NCBI RefSeq assembly: GCF_029490015.1
Contig: NZ_CP120469.1
Coordinates: 1-64,000 of the forward strand
Direction: 5' to 3'
Source: Halobaculum limi
Lineage (GTDB): Archaea; Halobacteriota; Halobacteria; Halobacteriales; Haloferacaceae
DNA: 64,000 bases
In this document: positions 26,540 to 36,426 of the stretch, one piece after another
Layout of the letters: each line of letters begins with the position of its first letter
Numbering within the stretch: position 1 is the stretch's first letter
Translations under genes and position numbers: made by a program
The notes under the pieces: generated by a model
Seen by the model: the letters and a program-made list of their open reading frames with translations, nothing else
What the model was told of the DNA's origin: nothing
The model's database searches: none

Positions 26540-27646
26540 TCACTCCACTCGGGAGTCGTCGAGAAGTGGTTCGGCAATCTGCTCGCCCATCTTCCCCATC
26601 CAGTGGAAGGTCCCGTGTCTGGCGAATCCGACGTCTTCGTACGCGCTACGGATGTGCTCGCGATCCTGCTCGTCTATCTCGACGAGGTGGACGAGCGGGT
26701 GGCCTGGAAGCACTCGGGGGTTCGCCAGAATCCCTGCGAGGAAGCCGTCGAACGGGGCGGTGACGACGTGTTCCTCCGTTCTGAAGTGATCCGAGATGAC
26801 GCAGATGGTCTCGCCCTCGTCGACGACGGGTAACGGTCCCCACTTCATCTCGACAAGACCGCCGTGGTCGGCGCGGATCCACTTCTTCTGGTTCTCGCTC
26901 GTGAGGACCTTCTGGAAGTCAGATCGCCGCGGCGTCGCCTCAGGGTACATCTCGTAGGCTGCCAGGACGTTCTCGACCGTCTGGAGGCCTAGGTCGATGA
27001 GCATCGGTTGGAAGCGGTTCGCCTCCCCCATCTCCACGGTGACGATGGGCGTCCCTTGCTCAGTTGCCACCCGTCGGAGCATTCCTGAACTCCCCTCCCC
27101 CGACATCACGAGTGGAATCCCTGCAGCCTCGACGAGGCGCTGGATGCCCTCGTCTTCCATATCGGCGCGGCCGTGGAAGACGGTCATCCGGTTGCGCGTC
27201 GACGTGTGGAAGTCGAGTCCGATGTCGCACTTACTGACGAAGTGATCCCAGATGCTCCGGGCCATCCGCGAGGCCGTCGATCCCGCGCTGGTCCCCGGGA
27301 ACGACCGGTTGAGGTCTTGATCGTAGATGGGGAGGTAGCGTTGCTGGGCGATGTAGCCGGGGACGTTGACGACGTGTAGGCAGACGATAGCTCCGTGGAG
27401 GTTCGCCGGATCGTAGCGGTCGGCGACCTCTTGGAGCACTTTGACGCCGTTGACCTCGTCGCCGTGGATGGCCGCGCTCAGACACAGTCGGGGGCCGGGG
27501 TGTTCGCCGTTGATGATCGTCACCGGCAGTTCGACGGGCCGCCCGAGGTACGTCTCGCCGACTTCGTACTGGATGTGTCTGATCTCGCCGGGGTCGACCT
27601 CGGCGTCGTAGCGGAACGGTCGTGGTGTGTCGTATTTGTGGTTCAT
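26540..27646 (-). CDS. Succinylglutamate desuccinylase/aspartoacylase family zinc hydrolase
   Basis: A 368-residue zinc-dependent hydrolase of the M14-like AstE/ASPA family, which cleaves amide bonds of N-acyl amino acids. Zinc ligands are expected in AAIHGDEVNG (histidine and glutamate) and in GLDFHTST (histidine). A likely catalytic glutamate lies in VTVEMGEANRF. A C-terminal beta domain (about 250-340) follows, as in this family. It sits seven bases upstream of the BASS transporter gene and may process the transported compound. The exact N-acyl substrate is unknown. Confidence 0.9.
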   Translation of the reverse strand: MNHKYDTPRPFRYDAEVDPGEIRHIQYEVGETYLGRPVELPVTIINGEHPGPRLCLSAAIHGDEVNGVKVLQEVADRYDPANLHGAIVCLHVVNVPGYIAQQRYLPIYDQDLNRSFPGTSAGSTASRMARSIWDHFVSKCDIGLDFHTSTRNRMTVFHGRADMEDEGIQRLVEAAGIPLVMSGEGSSGMLRRVATEQGTPIVTVEMGEANRFQPMLIDLGLQTVENVLAAYEMYPEATPRRSDFQKVLTSENQKKWIRADHGGLVEMKWGPLPVVDEGETICVISDHFRTEEHVVTAPFDGFLAGILANPRVLPGHPLVHLVEIDEQDREHIRSAYEDVGFARHGTFHWMGKMGEQIAEPLLDDSRVE

Positions 27647-27819
27647 AATCTTCGGCGAGTGTTGACCGACTCGTCACTGTTCTCAGGCACCGATGGCCGT
27701 CGAGCGGCTTTGTTATACCCGCTGAACTGAACGTTCGCTCTCCTTTCCACAGTGGACGGTCCGCTTACCGCACGACTGCTCTGGCCCGAGGTTGACGACG
27801 CGAAGCCTGCCCTACTGCG

Positions 27820-28956
27820 TCACTCATCGTCCGAATCGGTCACGACCGTTGGAGCCGGGACTCGTTCGATCCGCTCTGTGCGCCGATACGATCTGTACGC
27901 CAGACGGGTGACGCCGCCGAGACCGAGGAGGAGAACGATCGACTCGACTACCGGGCCCACCACTGGGAGCAACACCAGGAGGCCGACGACGGCCGTGCCA
28001 ACGAGTAGCCCGGCCCATCGATTCTCGATTGGTCGGCTGTCTGCCCCGAGGGCGGCCAGTACCCGCGGGATGGCGCTGAGCACCCACATCCCGACGGTGA
28101 ACCGACCGTAGACAGCGCCGACCCACGAAAGCACGAGGTAGACGGCGGCTCCAGCGAGCGCAAGCGGAATCCCGAACAAGCTCAACCCGAGCAGCAGTAG
28201 CACGATGGGGACGATTAGTACGACAGCAAGGCCAGTCCCAGCGGTGCGCAACGGGTCACCAGTCCCGAGGTCGGCTACCCGGCGAGAGAAGTTCGGGAGG
28301 AGGCCGATCAACACGAGACCGAGGACGAGCGTCGCGAGTTGCCAATATGCGTCGAACAGCGAGATGCCGAGTCGCCGGAACGGATTGAGTTGAACCGGCG
28401 CGACCGAGGGCGTGGCTACCGAGTGCTGTTGGGCCACTTGATCGTCCGCGCTACTGATGTCCAGCGACTCGAGTTGAGTAGATCCAAAGCGCGAGTCGCC
28501 TGGAACGCCTGTCAGGGCACTGTGCCAACTCGGTCCAGCAGCACCAGCGGTCGGTGACAACGTGGTTGGTGGGGCTAGTGCCGCTGCTCCACCAAAGTCG
28601 CTAGCATCCCCTTCGAACGTGAGGAGTACGCGGCTCGCGTTGACGATGCCGACAACTTCGCCGCGGAACGCGAACTCACCGAACGGCTCGGCCAGGGCCA
28701 CGTCGTAGGTCCCTCCGAGGTCTGTCTCCTGGGTGCCCGTGTCCAACCGCCCCTCTGCCATCGCTGTAAGCTCGAACCATCCTGCGGTCACGACGAGTTC
28801 GCCAGTGAGGGACGCTTGGAGGTCTAGTTCCGTGACCTGTGGCTGCTGTTGTACTGGTGCAGTCGTCGCTGCTCCGCTGACTGGAACCGCGTTGCCCGCG
28901 AGTACGAGCACCACGAGGACTAGCGCGAAGACGGTTCGGGCGGGTGCTACAGTCAT
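27820..28956 (-). CDS. Exported-domain membrane protein, unknown function
   Basis: A 378-residue protein with a Sec-type signal (residues 5-30, FALVLVVLVLAGNAVPVSGA), an outer beta-rich N-terminal domain (about 35-190), and a C-terminal membrane region of four to five helices (about 205-355) with LLLGLSLFGIPLALAGAAVYLV. The layout resembles haloarchaeal proteins with a polymer-forming or adhesive outer part anchored by a C-terminal membrane block. No catalytic motif is visible. It lies between the sulfatases and the hydrolase/transporter pair on the same strand. Confidence 0.78.
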   Translation of the reverse strand: MTVAPARTVFALVLVVLVLAGNAVPVSGAATTAPVQQQPQVTELDLQASLTGELVVTAGWFELTAMAEGRLDTGTQETDLGGTYDVALAEPFGEFAFRGEVVGIVNASRVLLTFEGDASDFGGAAALAPPTTLSPTAGAAGPSWHSALTGVPGDSRFGSTQLESLDISSADDQVAQQHSVATPSVAPVQLNPFRRLGISLFDAYWQLATLVLGLVLIGLLPNFSRRVADLGTGDPLRTAGTGLAVVLIVPIVLLLLGLSLFGIPLALAGAAVYLVLSWVGAVYGRFTVGMWVLSAIPRVLAALGADSRPIENRWAGLLVGTAVVGLLVLLPVVGPVVESIVLLLGLGGVTRLAYRSYRRTERIERVPAPTVVTDSDDE

Positions 28957-28966
28957 CTTGTATCGG

Positions 28967-28993
28967 TCACCCCCGGCGTGGTCGCCGGGGTGA
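28967..28993 (-). terminator. Strong GC stem-loop between two minus-strand genes
   Basis: Arms TCACCCCCGGCG (28967-28978) and CGCCGGGGTGA (28983-28993) pair around a TGGT loop, with one bulged C. It lies 10 bases ahead of the membrane-protein start and about 130 bases after the sulfatase stop. It may act as a processing or termination structure. It also resembles the CCCCGGCG stem of the tnpB right end at 23910, but without the TTCA loop or GATGTCA ending. Confidence 0.4.
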
Positions 28994-29121
28994 CGTGGAC
29001 CGAGGAATCGGTCGGTCGGCCGATGTTCGTGCCGTTCGTCTCTGCGGCCGTGGTCGGCCGCTCACCGGTTCGGATCCAGCGGCGGACCGAACCGGATGCA
29101 CGCTCACGGTCCGTTCTGTCT

Positions 29122-31440
29122 CTATTCTCTGGCCATGATGCGGTCCATCTCCTTTTCGTCGTGGACGAATGGTTCGCCGCTCACGTCGACGGTCACTCGG
29201 GCGATATCGCCGGTGAACGCGAACGGCGCCCGGTCGCGGTACGCATCACTGATGGCGCTGACGGCGTCGCGTCCGCAACTTAGACCGCTGACAATTCCGA
29301 TGATGATCGGCACCGTCTTCGGGAGGTCGGCCTTGCCCACCTCTTGGTCGCCGTAGAAGAGGCGAACGGTCGCAGGGACGCCCTCGCCGTTGGCGATGTC
29401 TGGCTCGCCGGTCGCCTCGAACTCCATCCGGACCGATGTCTCACCTTCGGGCAGTGGCTCGTCCGCGGACACCCGGTACTCCTCGACGCCGACGTAGTTG
29501 TGGACGTAGTGCAGTCGGTTGTCCTTGACGAAGAGGCTGTAGCCTCCCGACCTACTCCCGTGGGCGAGCAAGACGCCCTCGGCACCACCCATCGGAACCG
29601 TCAGGTCGGCGGTGATGCTGTGATCGCGGTTCAAGACTTTCACGGCGGCGTTCTCGGGGATGTGCTGGCCCCCGGGGTAGTACACATACTGGTCGCGCAC
29701 TTTCCCGGGCTGTGGCCGCGGCTCTCCGAGTCGTTCGACGCCACGGCCGTCGAGCGGAAGCACGTCGTGTTTGCCGGCTTCCGACCACCACAACTGGGCA
29801 AGTTCGAGCACCTTCTCCGGGTGTTCGCTAGCGACGTCGTTCGCCTCGGCGAAGTCCTCCTCCAGGTTGTACAGTTCCCATCCCGCGTCTTCGAGGCTCG
29901 TCGCCGAGAGGTCTGCCGCCGTGATCCGTTTGCCGAATGGCCACGGGCGGACGGCACGCCAGCCGTCGTGGTAGATGGCGCGCGTGCCGATCATCTCGAA
30001 GTACTGGGTCGTGTGCTGTTCTGGGGCGTCCGATTCGTCGAAACTGTACGCGAAACTCGTCCCCTCGATGGGCGACTGCGAGTAGCCTTTCACCTCCTCG
30101 GGCGGGTCGATACCCACTGCCTCGTAGATGGTCGGGGCGACGTCGATGGCGTGGACGAACTGATCGCGGACCTCGCCTGCGGCCTCGATGCCGTTCGGCC
30201 ACGACACGATCAGCGGGTCGCTGGCGCCGCCGCGGTATGTCTCTCGCTTCCAGCGACGGAACGGCGTGTTCCCCGCCCAGGTCCACCCCCACGGGTAATG
30301 GTTGAAATACTCTGGCCCGCCGAGGTCGTCCATCGCCTCGAGGTTCTCCTCGAGGCTCTCGGGGACATTGTTGAAGAACCGATTCTCGTCGACCGAGCCG
30401 TTCGGCCCGCCCTCGGCGCTGGCGCCGTTGTCGGAGACGAGCATCACGAGCGTGTTCTCCAGTTCGCCGAGTTCTTCGAGGTAATCGAGAACCTTGCCGA
30501 TCTGGGCGTCGGTGTGTTCGAGGAAGCCAGCGTACACCTCCATCATCCGACTGTAGAGGCGCTGTTCGTCCTCCGAGAGCGAGTCCCAGCGGGCGACATC
30601 CTCGTTCTGCGGGGAGAGTTCGGTCCCCTCAGGGACGACGCCCATCTCGATTTGTCGTTCGAGGATGCGTTCGCGGGCCTCATCCCAGCCCATATCGAAC
30701 TCTCCCTCATACTTATCGGCCCATTCCTTCGGCACCTGGTGGGGCGCGTGGGCCGCGCCGGGACAGAAGTACGTGAAGAACGGTTTGTCGGGGTCGACCT
30801 GTTTGGCGTCGCCGATGAAATCGATGGCACGCTGAGCTAAGTCTTCAGTGAGGTGGTAGCCCTCCTCAGGCGTCGACGGGGGGTCGACCTGATGATTGTC
30901 GTGGATGAGTGTGGGCGTGTACTGGTCGGTGTCGCCGCCGAGGAACCCATAGTACCGCTCGAAGCCACGCTGTAACGGCCACTGGTCGTACGGGCCGGCA
31001 GCGCTGGTCGACTCGGCGGGTGTGAGGTGCCACTTGCCGAGGTGGTAGGTGCTGTAGCCCTCTTCGACGAGCGCCTCCGAGACCATCCCGTTCTCGTGGG
31101 GGATGTGGCCGTTGTATCCCGGGAAGCCAGTCGACGCTTCGGCGATGGCGGCCATCCCGTTCGAGTGGTGGTTCCGCCCGGTCATTAGACAGCTCCGCGT
31201 CGGCGAGCACAGCGCGGTCGTGTGGAAGTTGTTGTACCGGAGGCCGTTCTCTGCGAGGCGGTCGATGTTCGGGGTGTCGATGAGGCCGCCGTAGCAGCCG
31301 AGCTGTCCGAAGCCGACGTCGTCGAGCGTGATGAGGAGGACGTTTGGAGCGTCCTCGGGTGCTCGCGTCTGTTCTGGCCACCAGGGTTCTGATTCGTCGT
31401 ACGTACGGCCGATGTGGCCGTGGAATTCTTGATTTGACAT
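29122..31440 (-). CDS. Arylsulfatase (formylglycine type), copy 1
   Basis: A 772-residue alkaline-phosphatase-superfamily sulfatase that hydrolyses sulfate esters. The cysteine to be converted to formylglycine is C78 in CSPTRS. Metal ligands are expected in ITLDDVGFG and in the histidines of MTGRNHHSNG; the conserved lysine/histidine stretch GKWHLTP follows. Another active-site aspartate lies in LVSDNGASAEGG. The C-terminal part (about 600-772) is beta-rich. There is no Sec or Tat signal, so it should act in the cytoplasm. It lies 12 bases after a close paralogue of the same length. The FGE gene three genes upstream can mature both. Confidence 0.94.
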   Translation of the reverse strand: MSNQEFHGHIGRTYDESEPWWPEQTRAPEDAPNVLLITLDDVGFGQLGCYGGLIDTPNIDRLAENGLRYNNFHTTALCSPTRSCLMTGRNHHSNGMAAIAEASTGFPGYNGHIPHENGMVSEALVEEGYSTYHLGKWHLTPAESTSAAGPYDQWPLQRGFERYYGFLGGDTDQYTPTLIHDNHQVDPPSTPEEGYHLTEDLAQRAIDFIGDAKQVDPDKPFFTYFCPGAAHAPHQVPKEWADKYEGEFDMGWDEARERILERQIEMGVVPEGTELSPQNEDVARWDSLSEDEQRLYSRMMEVYAGFLEHTDAQIGKVLDYLEELGELENTLVMLVSDNGASAEGGPNGSVDENRFFNNVPESLEENLEAMDDLGGPEYFNHYPWGWTWAGNTPFRRWKRETYRGGASDPLIVSWPNGIEAAGEVRDQFVHAIDVAPTIYEAVGIDPPEEVKGYSQSPIEGTSFAYSFDESDAPEQHTTQYFEMIGTRAIYHDGWRAVRPWPFGKRITAADLSATSLEDAGWELYNLEEDFAEANDVASEHPEKVLELAQLWWSEAGKHDVLPLDGRGVERLGEPRPQPGKVRDQYVYYPGGQHIPENAAVKVLNRDHSITADLTVPMGGAEGVLLAHGSRSGGYSLFVKDNRLHYVHNYVGVEEYRVSADEPLPEGETSVRMEFEATGEPDIANGEGVPATVRLFYGDQEVGKADLPKTVPIIIGIVSGLSCGRDAVSAISDAYRDRAPFAFTGDIARVTVDVSGEPFVHDEKEMDRIMARE

Positions 31441-31452
31441 TGGGTTCTCCAG

Positions 31453-33771
31453 TTATTCTCTCGCCATAATGCGGTCCAGTTCGGCCTCCTCGTGAACGAC
31501 TGCCTCGCCGCTGACGTCGACGGTGACGCGGGCGATGTCGCCCGTGAATTCGAAGGGCGTCTGCTCGCGGTAGGCGTCGGTGACGGCGTTCACGCTGTCC
31601 TTGCCACAGCTCAAACCGGCGGTAAGTCCGGTGGTGATGGGGGTCGTGACGGGAATCTCGCCTTCTCCGACCTGCGTGTCGTCGTAGTACAGGCGGACGG
31701 TTCCGGGTGTGCCCTTTCCGTTTTCGAACTCGGGTTCGCCGGTCACTTCGAACTCCATACTGACGGTGACGTCGCCCTCGGGGAGCATCTCGTCAGCGAC
31801 AACCTCGTACTGGTCGACGCCGACGTAGTTGTGGACGAACTTGAGGCGGTTGTCCATCACGTACAACGAGTAGCCACCGGAGCGGGAGCCGTGAGCGAGC
31901 AAGACGCCCTCGGCGCCGCCTATCGGTACCGTCAGGTCGGCGGTGATGCTGTGGTCGCGGTTGAATACCTTCACAGCGGCGTTCTCGGGGACGTACTGGC
32001 CGCCCGGATGGTAGACGTACTTCTCGCGGGGTTTTCCGGGCTCTGGGCGCGCTTCGGCGAACCGCTGGACGCTGCGACCGTCCAGCGGAAGGACGTTGTG
32101 CTTGCCGGCTTCGGTCCACCAGAGCTGGGCGAGTTCGAGCACCTTCTCAGGATGCTCGCTCGCGACGTCGTGTGCTTCAGCGAAGTCCTCCTCGACGTGG
32201 TAGAGTTCCCACCCGGAGTCCTCCAGGGTGGTTGCTGAGAGATCCTCCGCAGTCATCGGCTTGCCGAACGGCCACGGGTGGACGGCGCGCCAGCCGTTGT
32301 GGTAGATTGCCCGGGTCCCGAGCATCTCGAAGTACTGGGTGGTGTGCTGTTCGGGCGCGTCCGCATTCTCGAACGTGTACGCGAAGCTCTGGCCTTCGAT
32401 TGGCGACTGCGAGTAGCCTTTCACCTCCTCGGGCGAGTCGATACCGACCGCCTCGTAGATAGTCGGCGCGACGTCGATGGCGTGGACGAACTGATCGCGC
32501 ACCTCGCCTTCCGCGTCGATACCGTTCGGCCACGACACGATCAGCGGGTCGCTGGCGCCGCCGCGGTATGTCTCTCGCTTCCAGCGACGGAACGGCGTGT
32601 TCCCCGCCCACGTCCAGCCCCACGGGTAATGGTTGAAGTGCTCGGGGCCGCCGAGGGTGTCCATCGCCTCGAGGTTCTCTTCGAGGTCCTCAGGAACGTT
32701 GTTGAAGAAGCGGTTCTCGTTCACGGATCCCGTCGGGCCGCCTTCGGCGCTGGCGCCGTTGTCAGAGACGAGCATCACGAGGGTGTCGTCGAGTTCGCCG
32801 ATCTCTTCCAGGTAATCGAGCACTTTGCCGATTTGGGCGTCGGTGTGCTCGAGGAAGCCCGCGAACACTTCCATCATTCGCGCGTACAGTTTCTGTTCAT
32901 CCTCGGAGAGCGAGTCCCAGCGACGGACGTCCTCGTTTTGCGGGGAGAGTTCGGTATCCTCGGGAACCACGCCTTCTGCCTTCTGTTGTTCGAGGATTCG
33001 TTCGCGGGCTTGGTCCCAGCCCATATCGAACTCCCCTTCGTACTTATCGGCCCACTCCTGGGGAACCTGGTGCGGTGCGTGGCACGCACCGGGCGCAAAG
33101 TACGAGAAGAACGGCTTGTCGGGGTCGACCTGTTTCGCGTCCCCGATGAACTCGATGGCGCGCTGTGCGAGGTCCTCCGTAAGGTGGTAGCCCTCTTCGG
33201 GCGTCGCCGGGGGGTCGACCTGATGATTGTCGTGGATGAGTGCGGGCGTGTACTGGTCGGTGTCACCGCCGAGGAACCCGTAGAAGCGCTCGAAGCCACG
33301 GTTGAGCGGCCACTGGTCGTATGGGCCGGCAGCACTCGTGGATTCGGCGGGTGTGAGATGCCACTTTCCGAGGTGGTACGTGCTGTACCCCTCCTCGACG
33401 AGTGCTTCGGGTATCATCCCGTTCTCGTGGGGGATGTGCCCGTTGTAGCCCGGGAAGCCGGTCGAGATCTCGGCTATGCCGGCCATACTGTTCGAGTGGT
33501 GGTTTCGCCCGGTCATCAGACACGAGCGGGTCGGCGAGCACAGCGCGGTCGTGTGGAAGTTGTTGTAGCGCAACCCGTCGTCGGCGAGGCGGTCGATATT
33601 CGGGGTGTCGACGAGGCCACCATAGCAGCCGAGCTGACCGAAGCCGACGTCGTCGAGCGTGATGAGGAGGACGTTCGGAGCGTTTTCAGGTGCTCGTGTC
33701 TGCTCGGGCCACCACGGCTCCGATTCATCGTACGTACGGCCGATGTGGCCGTGAAATTCTTGATCTGGCAT
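31453..33771 (-). CDS. Arylsulfatase (formylglycine type), copy 2
   Basis: A 772-residue sulfatase, a clear tandem duplicate of the next gene: the two agree over long stretches from EFHGHIGRTYDESEPWW to the final IMARE. The formylglycine motif CSPTRS, the LDD metal motif, GKWHLTP and SDNGASAEGG are all present. Differences are concentrated in the C-terminal third and in surface positions, which suggests a shift in substrate preference rather than decay. No export signal is visible. ATG 33771 aligns exactly with the start of the paralogue; the longer frame upstream is not coding-like. Confidence 0.94.
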   Translation of the reverse strand: MPDQEFHGHIGRTYDESEPWWPEQTRAPENAPNVLLITLDDVGFGQLGCYGGLVDTPNIDRLADDGLRYNNFHTTALCSPTRSCLMTGRNHHSNSMAGIAEISTGFPGYNGHIPHENGMIPEALVEEGYSTYHLGKWHLTPAESTSAAGPYDQWPLNRGFERFYGFLGGDTDQYTPALIHDNHQVDPPATPEEGYHLTEDLAQRAIEFIGDAKQVDPDKPFFSYFAPGACHAPHQVPQEWADKYEGEFDMGWDQARERILEQQKAEGVVPEDTELSPQNEDVRRWDSLSEDEQKLYARMMEVFAGFLEHTDAQIGKVLDYLEEIGELDDTLVMLVSDNGASAEGGPTGSVNENRFFNNVPEDLEENLEAMDTLGGPEHFNHYPWGWTWAGNTPFRRWKRETYRGGASDPLIVSWPNGIDAEGEVRDQFVHAIDVAPTIYEAVGIDSPEEVKGYSQSPIEGQSFAYTFENADAPEQHTTQYFEMLGTRAIYHNGWRAVHPWPFGKPMTAEDLSATTLEDSGWELYHVEEDFAEAHDVASEHPEKVLELAQLWWTEAGKHNVLPLDGRSVQRFAEARPEPGKPREKYVYHPGGQYVPENAAVKVFNRDHSITADLTVPIGGAEGVLLAHGSRSGGYSLYVMDNRLKFVHNYVGVDQYEVVADEMLPEGDVTVSMEFEVTGEPEFENGKGTPGTVRLYYDDTQVGEGEIPVTTPITTGLTAGLSCGKDSVNAVTDAYREQTPFEFTGDIARVTVDVSGEAVVHEEAELDRIMARE

Positions 33772-34042
33772 GTGTCTCAGTGGGTTCATCGGGCCGCGGT
33801 CAAGAGTGACAGAACACAGACACGAGGTCGGCGGGTTTCGTTCTGACTTCGAGACAATCGGCCGTCGCACCCGATGTGAACTGTCCCTCCTCCTGCGTTC
33901 TTTGTTATGTATTGACAGTTTGTTGATAAGCCGACCTTTGGGGCTGGTAACGAGTGATTTCGAGCAGGAGACGGACCGACTCCAAAATCAGCGGGGCCGT
34001 TCTTTCGGCACTTCCTACCGTCTCTCGTTCCCCGAGAGTCAG

Positions 34043-35011
34043 CTACTCCGCTTCCGGCACGATACAGCGGAATCCGACGTGACTCGTCGAGGTGTCGATC
34101 GGTTGTGGGTATCGGGCCGCTGGGCGGTAGCGGAAGCAGTAGTTCGGCGCACACAGGTGTGACCCACCTTTCAACACCCGTCTCGGGATCGCGGAGGGGT
34201 CACGCGGGTCGATACTCTGTTTCTCGTCGGCACTGTGCGGATTCGTCGGTGTGCAACACGCCGGGGAATCACCAGCCGTCGGGTCCGCGCTGAACCAGTC
34301 GCGGGTCCACTCCCAGACGTTCCCGGCCACGTCGTAGAGGCCGAACTCGTTGGACGGAAACGCCCCGACCGGGGAGGTGCGCTCGTATCCGTCGTGGACC
34401 GTGTTCTCCTGTGGGAACTGTCCCTGCCACGTGTTGGCCATCGGTGTTCCGTCCGGCGTGTGCTCGTTGCCCCAGACGAACCGCTTGTGTTCGAGTCCGC
34501 CGCGTGCGGCGCGTTCCCACTGCGCCTCGGTCGGCAGTCGCTTCCCGGTCCACTCGGCGTACGCTTGGGCGTCCTCGTAGGTGACGTGGACGACGGGGTG
34601 GTCGAGCAGGCCGTCGAGGGTACTGTCGGGTCCGAGAGGTTGGTGCCAGCACGCGTCCTCGACGTACTCCCACCACTGGTTCGGGTTTCTGGTGTCGACG
34701 GGGCCGTCTGGCGACATGAAGACGGCAGACCCCGGGACGAGGTCATCCGGGGCTGCACCCGGGTAGTCGTCGGGATCTGGGTCACGCTCGGCGACCGTCG
34801 TGTAGCCCGTCTCGTCGACGAACGTGGCGAACTCGGCGTTCGTCACCGGCGACTCGTCCATCCAGAACCCATCGACGGTCACTTCCCGGACGGGCGCTTC
34901 TTCGGGGTAGAACTCCTCAGACCCCATCGTGAACTGTCCACCGGGCACCCAGACCATCTCGTCGCTCGGCGATTCGTGCGGCGGTTCGACGTCGGTTGGT
35001 GCGTGTGTCAT
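34043..35011 (-). CDS. Formylglycine-generating enzyme (sulfatase-modifying factor)
   Basis: A 322-residue FGE-sulfatase domain protein that oxidises the sulfatase active-site cysteine to formylglycine. Family hallmarks are MVWVPGGQFTMGS at the start, PVTNAEFATFVDETGY, RLPTEAQWERAARGG, and NVWEWTRDWF. The two catalytic, copper-binding cysteines are present as C287 and C292 in LCAPNYCFRYRPAAR, followed by the typical HVGFRC ending. It lies upstream of two sulfatases with a CSPTR site on the same strand, a direct enzyme-substrate pairing. ATG 35011 is preferred over a start twelve codons upstream. It has no signal peptide, matching the cytoplasmic sulfatases. Confidence 0.94.
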   Translation of the reverse strand: MTHAPTDVEPPHESPSDEMVWVPGGQFTMGSEEFYPEEAPVREVTVDGFWMDESPVTNAEFATFVDETGYTTVAERDPDPDDYPGAAPDDLVPGSAVFMSPDGPVDTRNPNQWWEYVEDACWHQPLGPDSTLDGLLDHPVVHVTYEDAQAYAEWTGKRLPTEAQWERAARGGLEHKRFVWGNEHTPDGTPMANTWQGQFPQENTVHDGYERTSPVGAFPSNEFGLYDVAGNVWEWTRDWFSADPTAGDSPACCTPTNPHSADEKQSIDPRDPSAIPRRVLKGGSHLCAPNYCFRYRPAARYPQPIDTSTSHVGFRCIVPEAE

Positions 35012-35231
35012 CGGTGTGGTATCTCCTCGGTGTACTGCGCTCCTCACCGTCGCACGTCGGCATCGGTGCAGGTTACAGCGCCTTGCAAGCCGAACACGAG
35101 CGATTTGCCCTTTGTAACAGCGTCCGAAACGCTGGTGTGGCTGTGCTTACCAGCGGAAGATTCGCCTCATTCGGGCGGTGTCACCGACGTGTGGATCATC
35201 TTCAGGAGCCTCGTCGCCGAATCGAAGCGAT

Positions 35232-36284
35232 ATGAACACCCACCCGACGATCACTATCGACGGAACCGACGGCGGTGGCCAACTGCTCCGAACGGCGCTG
35301 GCGCTCTCGGCCGTCACCGAGACTCCGTTCCGAATCGAGAACGTCCGCGGCGCTCGTCCCGACCCCGGACTCAAGCCGCAACACTGCACCGCGGTCGAAC
35401 TCGTCGCGGAGTTGTGTGACGCCGACGTCGACGGCGCCGAGATCGGGTCCGATTCGTTGACCGTTCGGCCCGGGAGTGCGCGCCGGACGCCCCTGCAGGT
35501 CGGCGTCGGCACCGCAGGGAGCGTCACGCTCCTGTTCGACACTGTCTTGCCGATCGCGGCGACGTACGACGACCCGTTCAGCCTGACTGCGACGGGGGGA
35601 ACGAACGTGAAGTGGTCACCGACGGTCGAGTACCACGAGTTGGTGAAGGCACCGCTCTTGCAGAACTGGGGGCTGAAAACTACCGTCGACTGCGCGAAGA
35701 CCGGCTTCTACCCCGCTGGCGGCGGCGAGGCAACCATCGAGACGACGCCGTCAGCGCTCTCGTCGTTCGACCTCGACGCACGCGGCACGCTCGATACAGT
35801 GGAAATCTACTCGAAGGCGTCCGAAGAACTCAGCGAAGCCGAGGTCGCGGACCGACAGGCCGACCGCGCACGGGAAGCACTTCAGGAGGCGGGACTCCCA
35901 GCCGAGCGACGACGTGTCGAGTACGTCTCGACTCTATCGACGGGGTCGTCGCTCCTGCTTCGAGGGGTCTACGAACACTCAGTGGTCGGGTTCGACGCAC
36001 TCGGCGAACGAGGGCGCACGTCCGAGGCCGTCGCCGACAGCGCCGTCCAGCAGTTCACCGCGTTTCACGCCAACGACGCCCCGGTGGACGTGTATATGGC
36101 CGATCAGTTGATGACCGTCTTGGCGCTCGCGGGCGGGCGCGTTCGAATCCCGTCCGTCAGCGAACACGTCCGGACGAACCTGGAGGTGGTCACGGCGTTC
36201 GGGAGCGATATGACGCTCGGCCGAACGACAGACGGTGAGCCGGTGCTGGAGGCGTCGCCACTCTCGGCAGTACACTCCTCGTAG
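35232..36284 (+). CDS. rtcA: RNA 3'-terminal phosphate cyclase
   Basis: A 350-residue enzyme that converts RNA 3'-phosphate to a 2',3'-cyclic phosphate using ATP. It opens with IDGTDGGGQLLRTALALS, typical of the family, and has GFYPAGGGEA in the middle. The catalytic histidine, which becomes adenylated, is expected in SVSEHVRTNLEVV near the C-terminus. Length is normal. ATG 35232 is chosen because the fold starts right there; an upstream TTG would add a Ser-rich leader. It is divergent from FGE, with no evident operon partner. Confidence 0.94.
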   Translation: MNTHPTITIDGTDGGGQLLRTALALSAVTETPFRIENVRGARPDPGLKPQHCTAVELVAELCDADVDGAEIGSDSLTVRPGSARRTPLQVGVGTAGSVTLLFDTVLPIAATYDDPFSLTATGGTNVKWSPTVEYHELVKAPLLQNWGLKTTVDCAKTGFYPAGGGEATIETTPSALSSFDLDARGTLDTVEIYSKASEELSEAEVADRQADRAREALQEAGLPAERRRVEYVSTLSTGSSLLLRGVYEHSVVGFDALGERGRTSEAVADSAVQQFTAFHANDAPVDVYMADQLMTVLALAGGRVRIPSVSEHVRTNLEVVTAFGSDMTLGRTTDGEPVLEASPLSAVHSS

Positions 36285-36426
36285 TGGAACTTCCACTGTC
36301 CCCCTCCAGTTTCTCAACTTCCGGCGACGACCAACGAGTCCTTGTGAATTGGTAACGAATTTAAATGCGCCATCAGTGTGGCCGTAGCCTGATCGCACAT
36401 CGACCAACCGAAACACAGTCACAACA

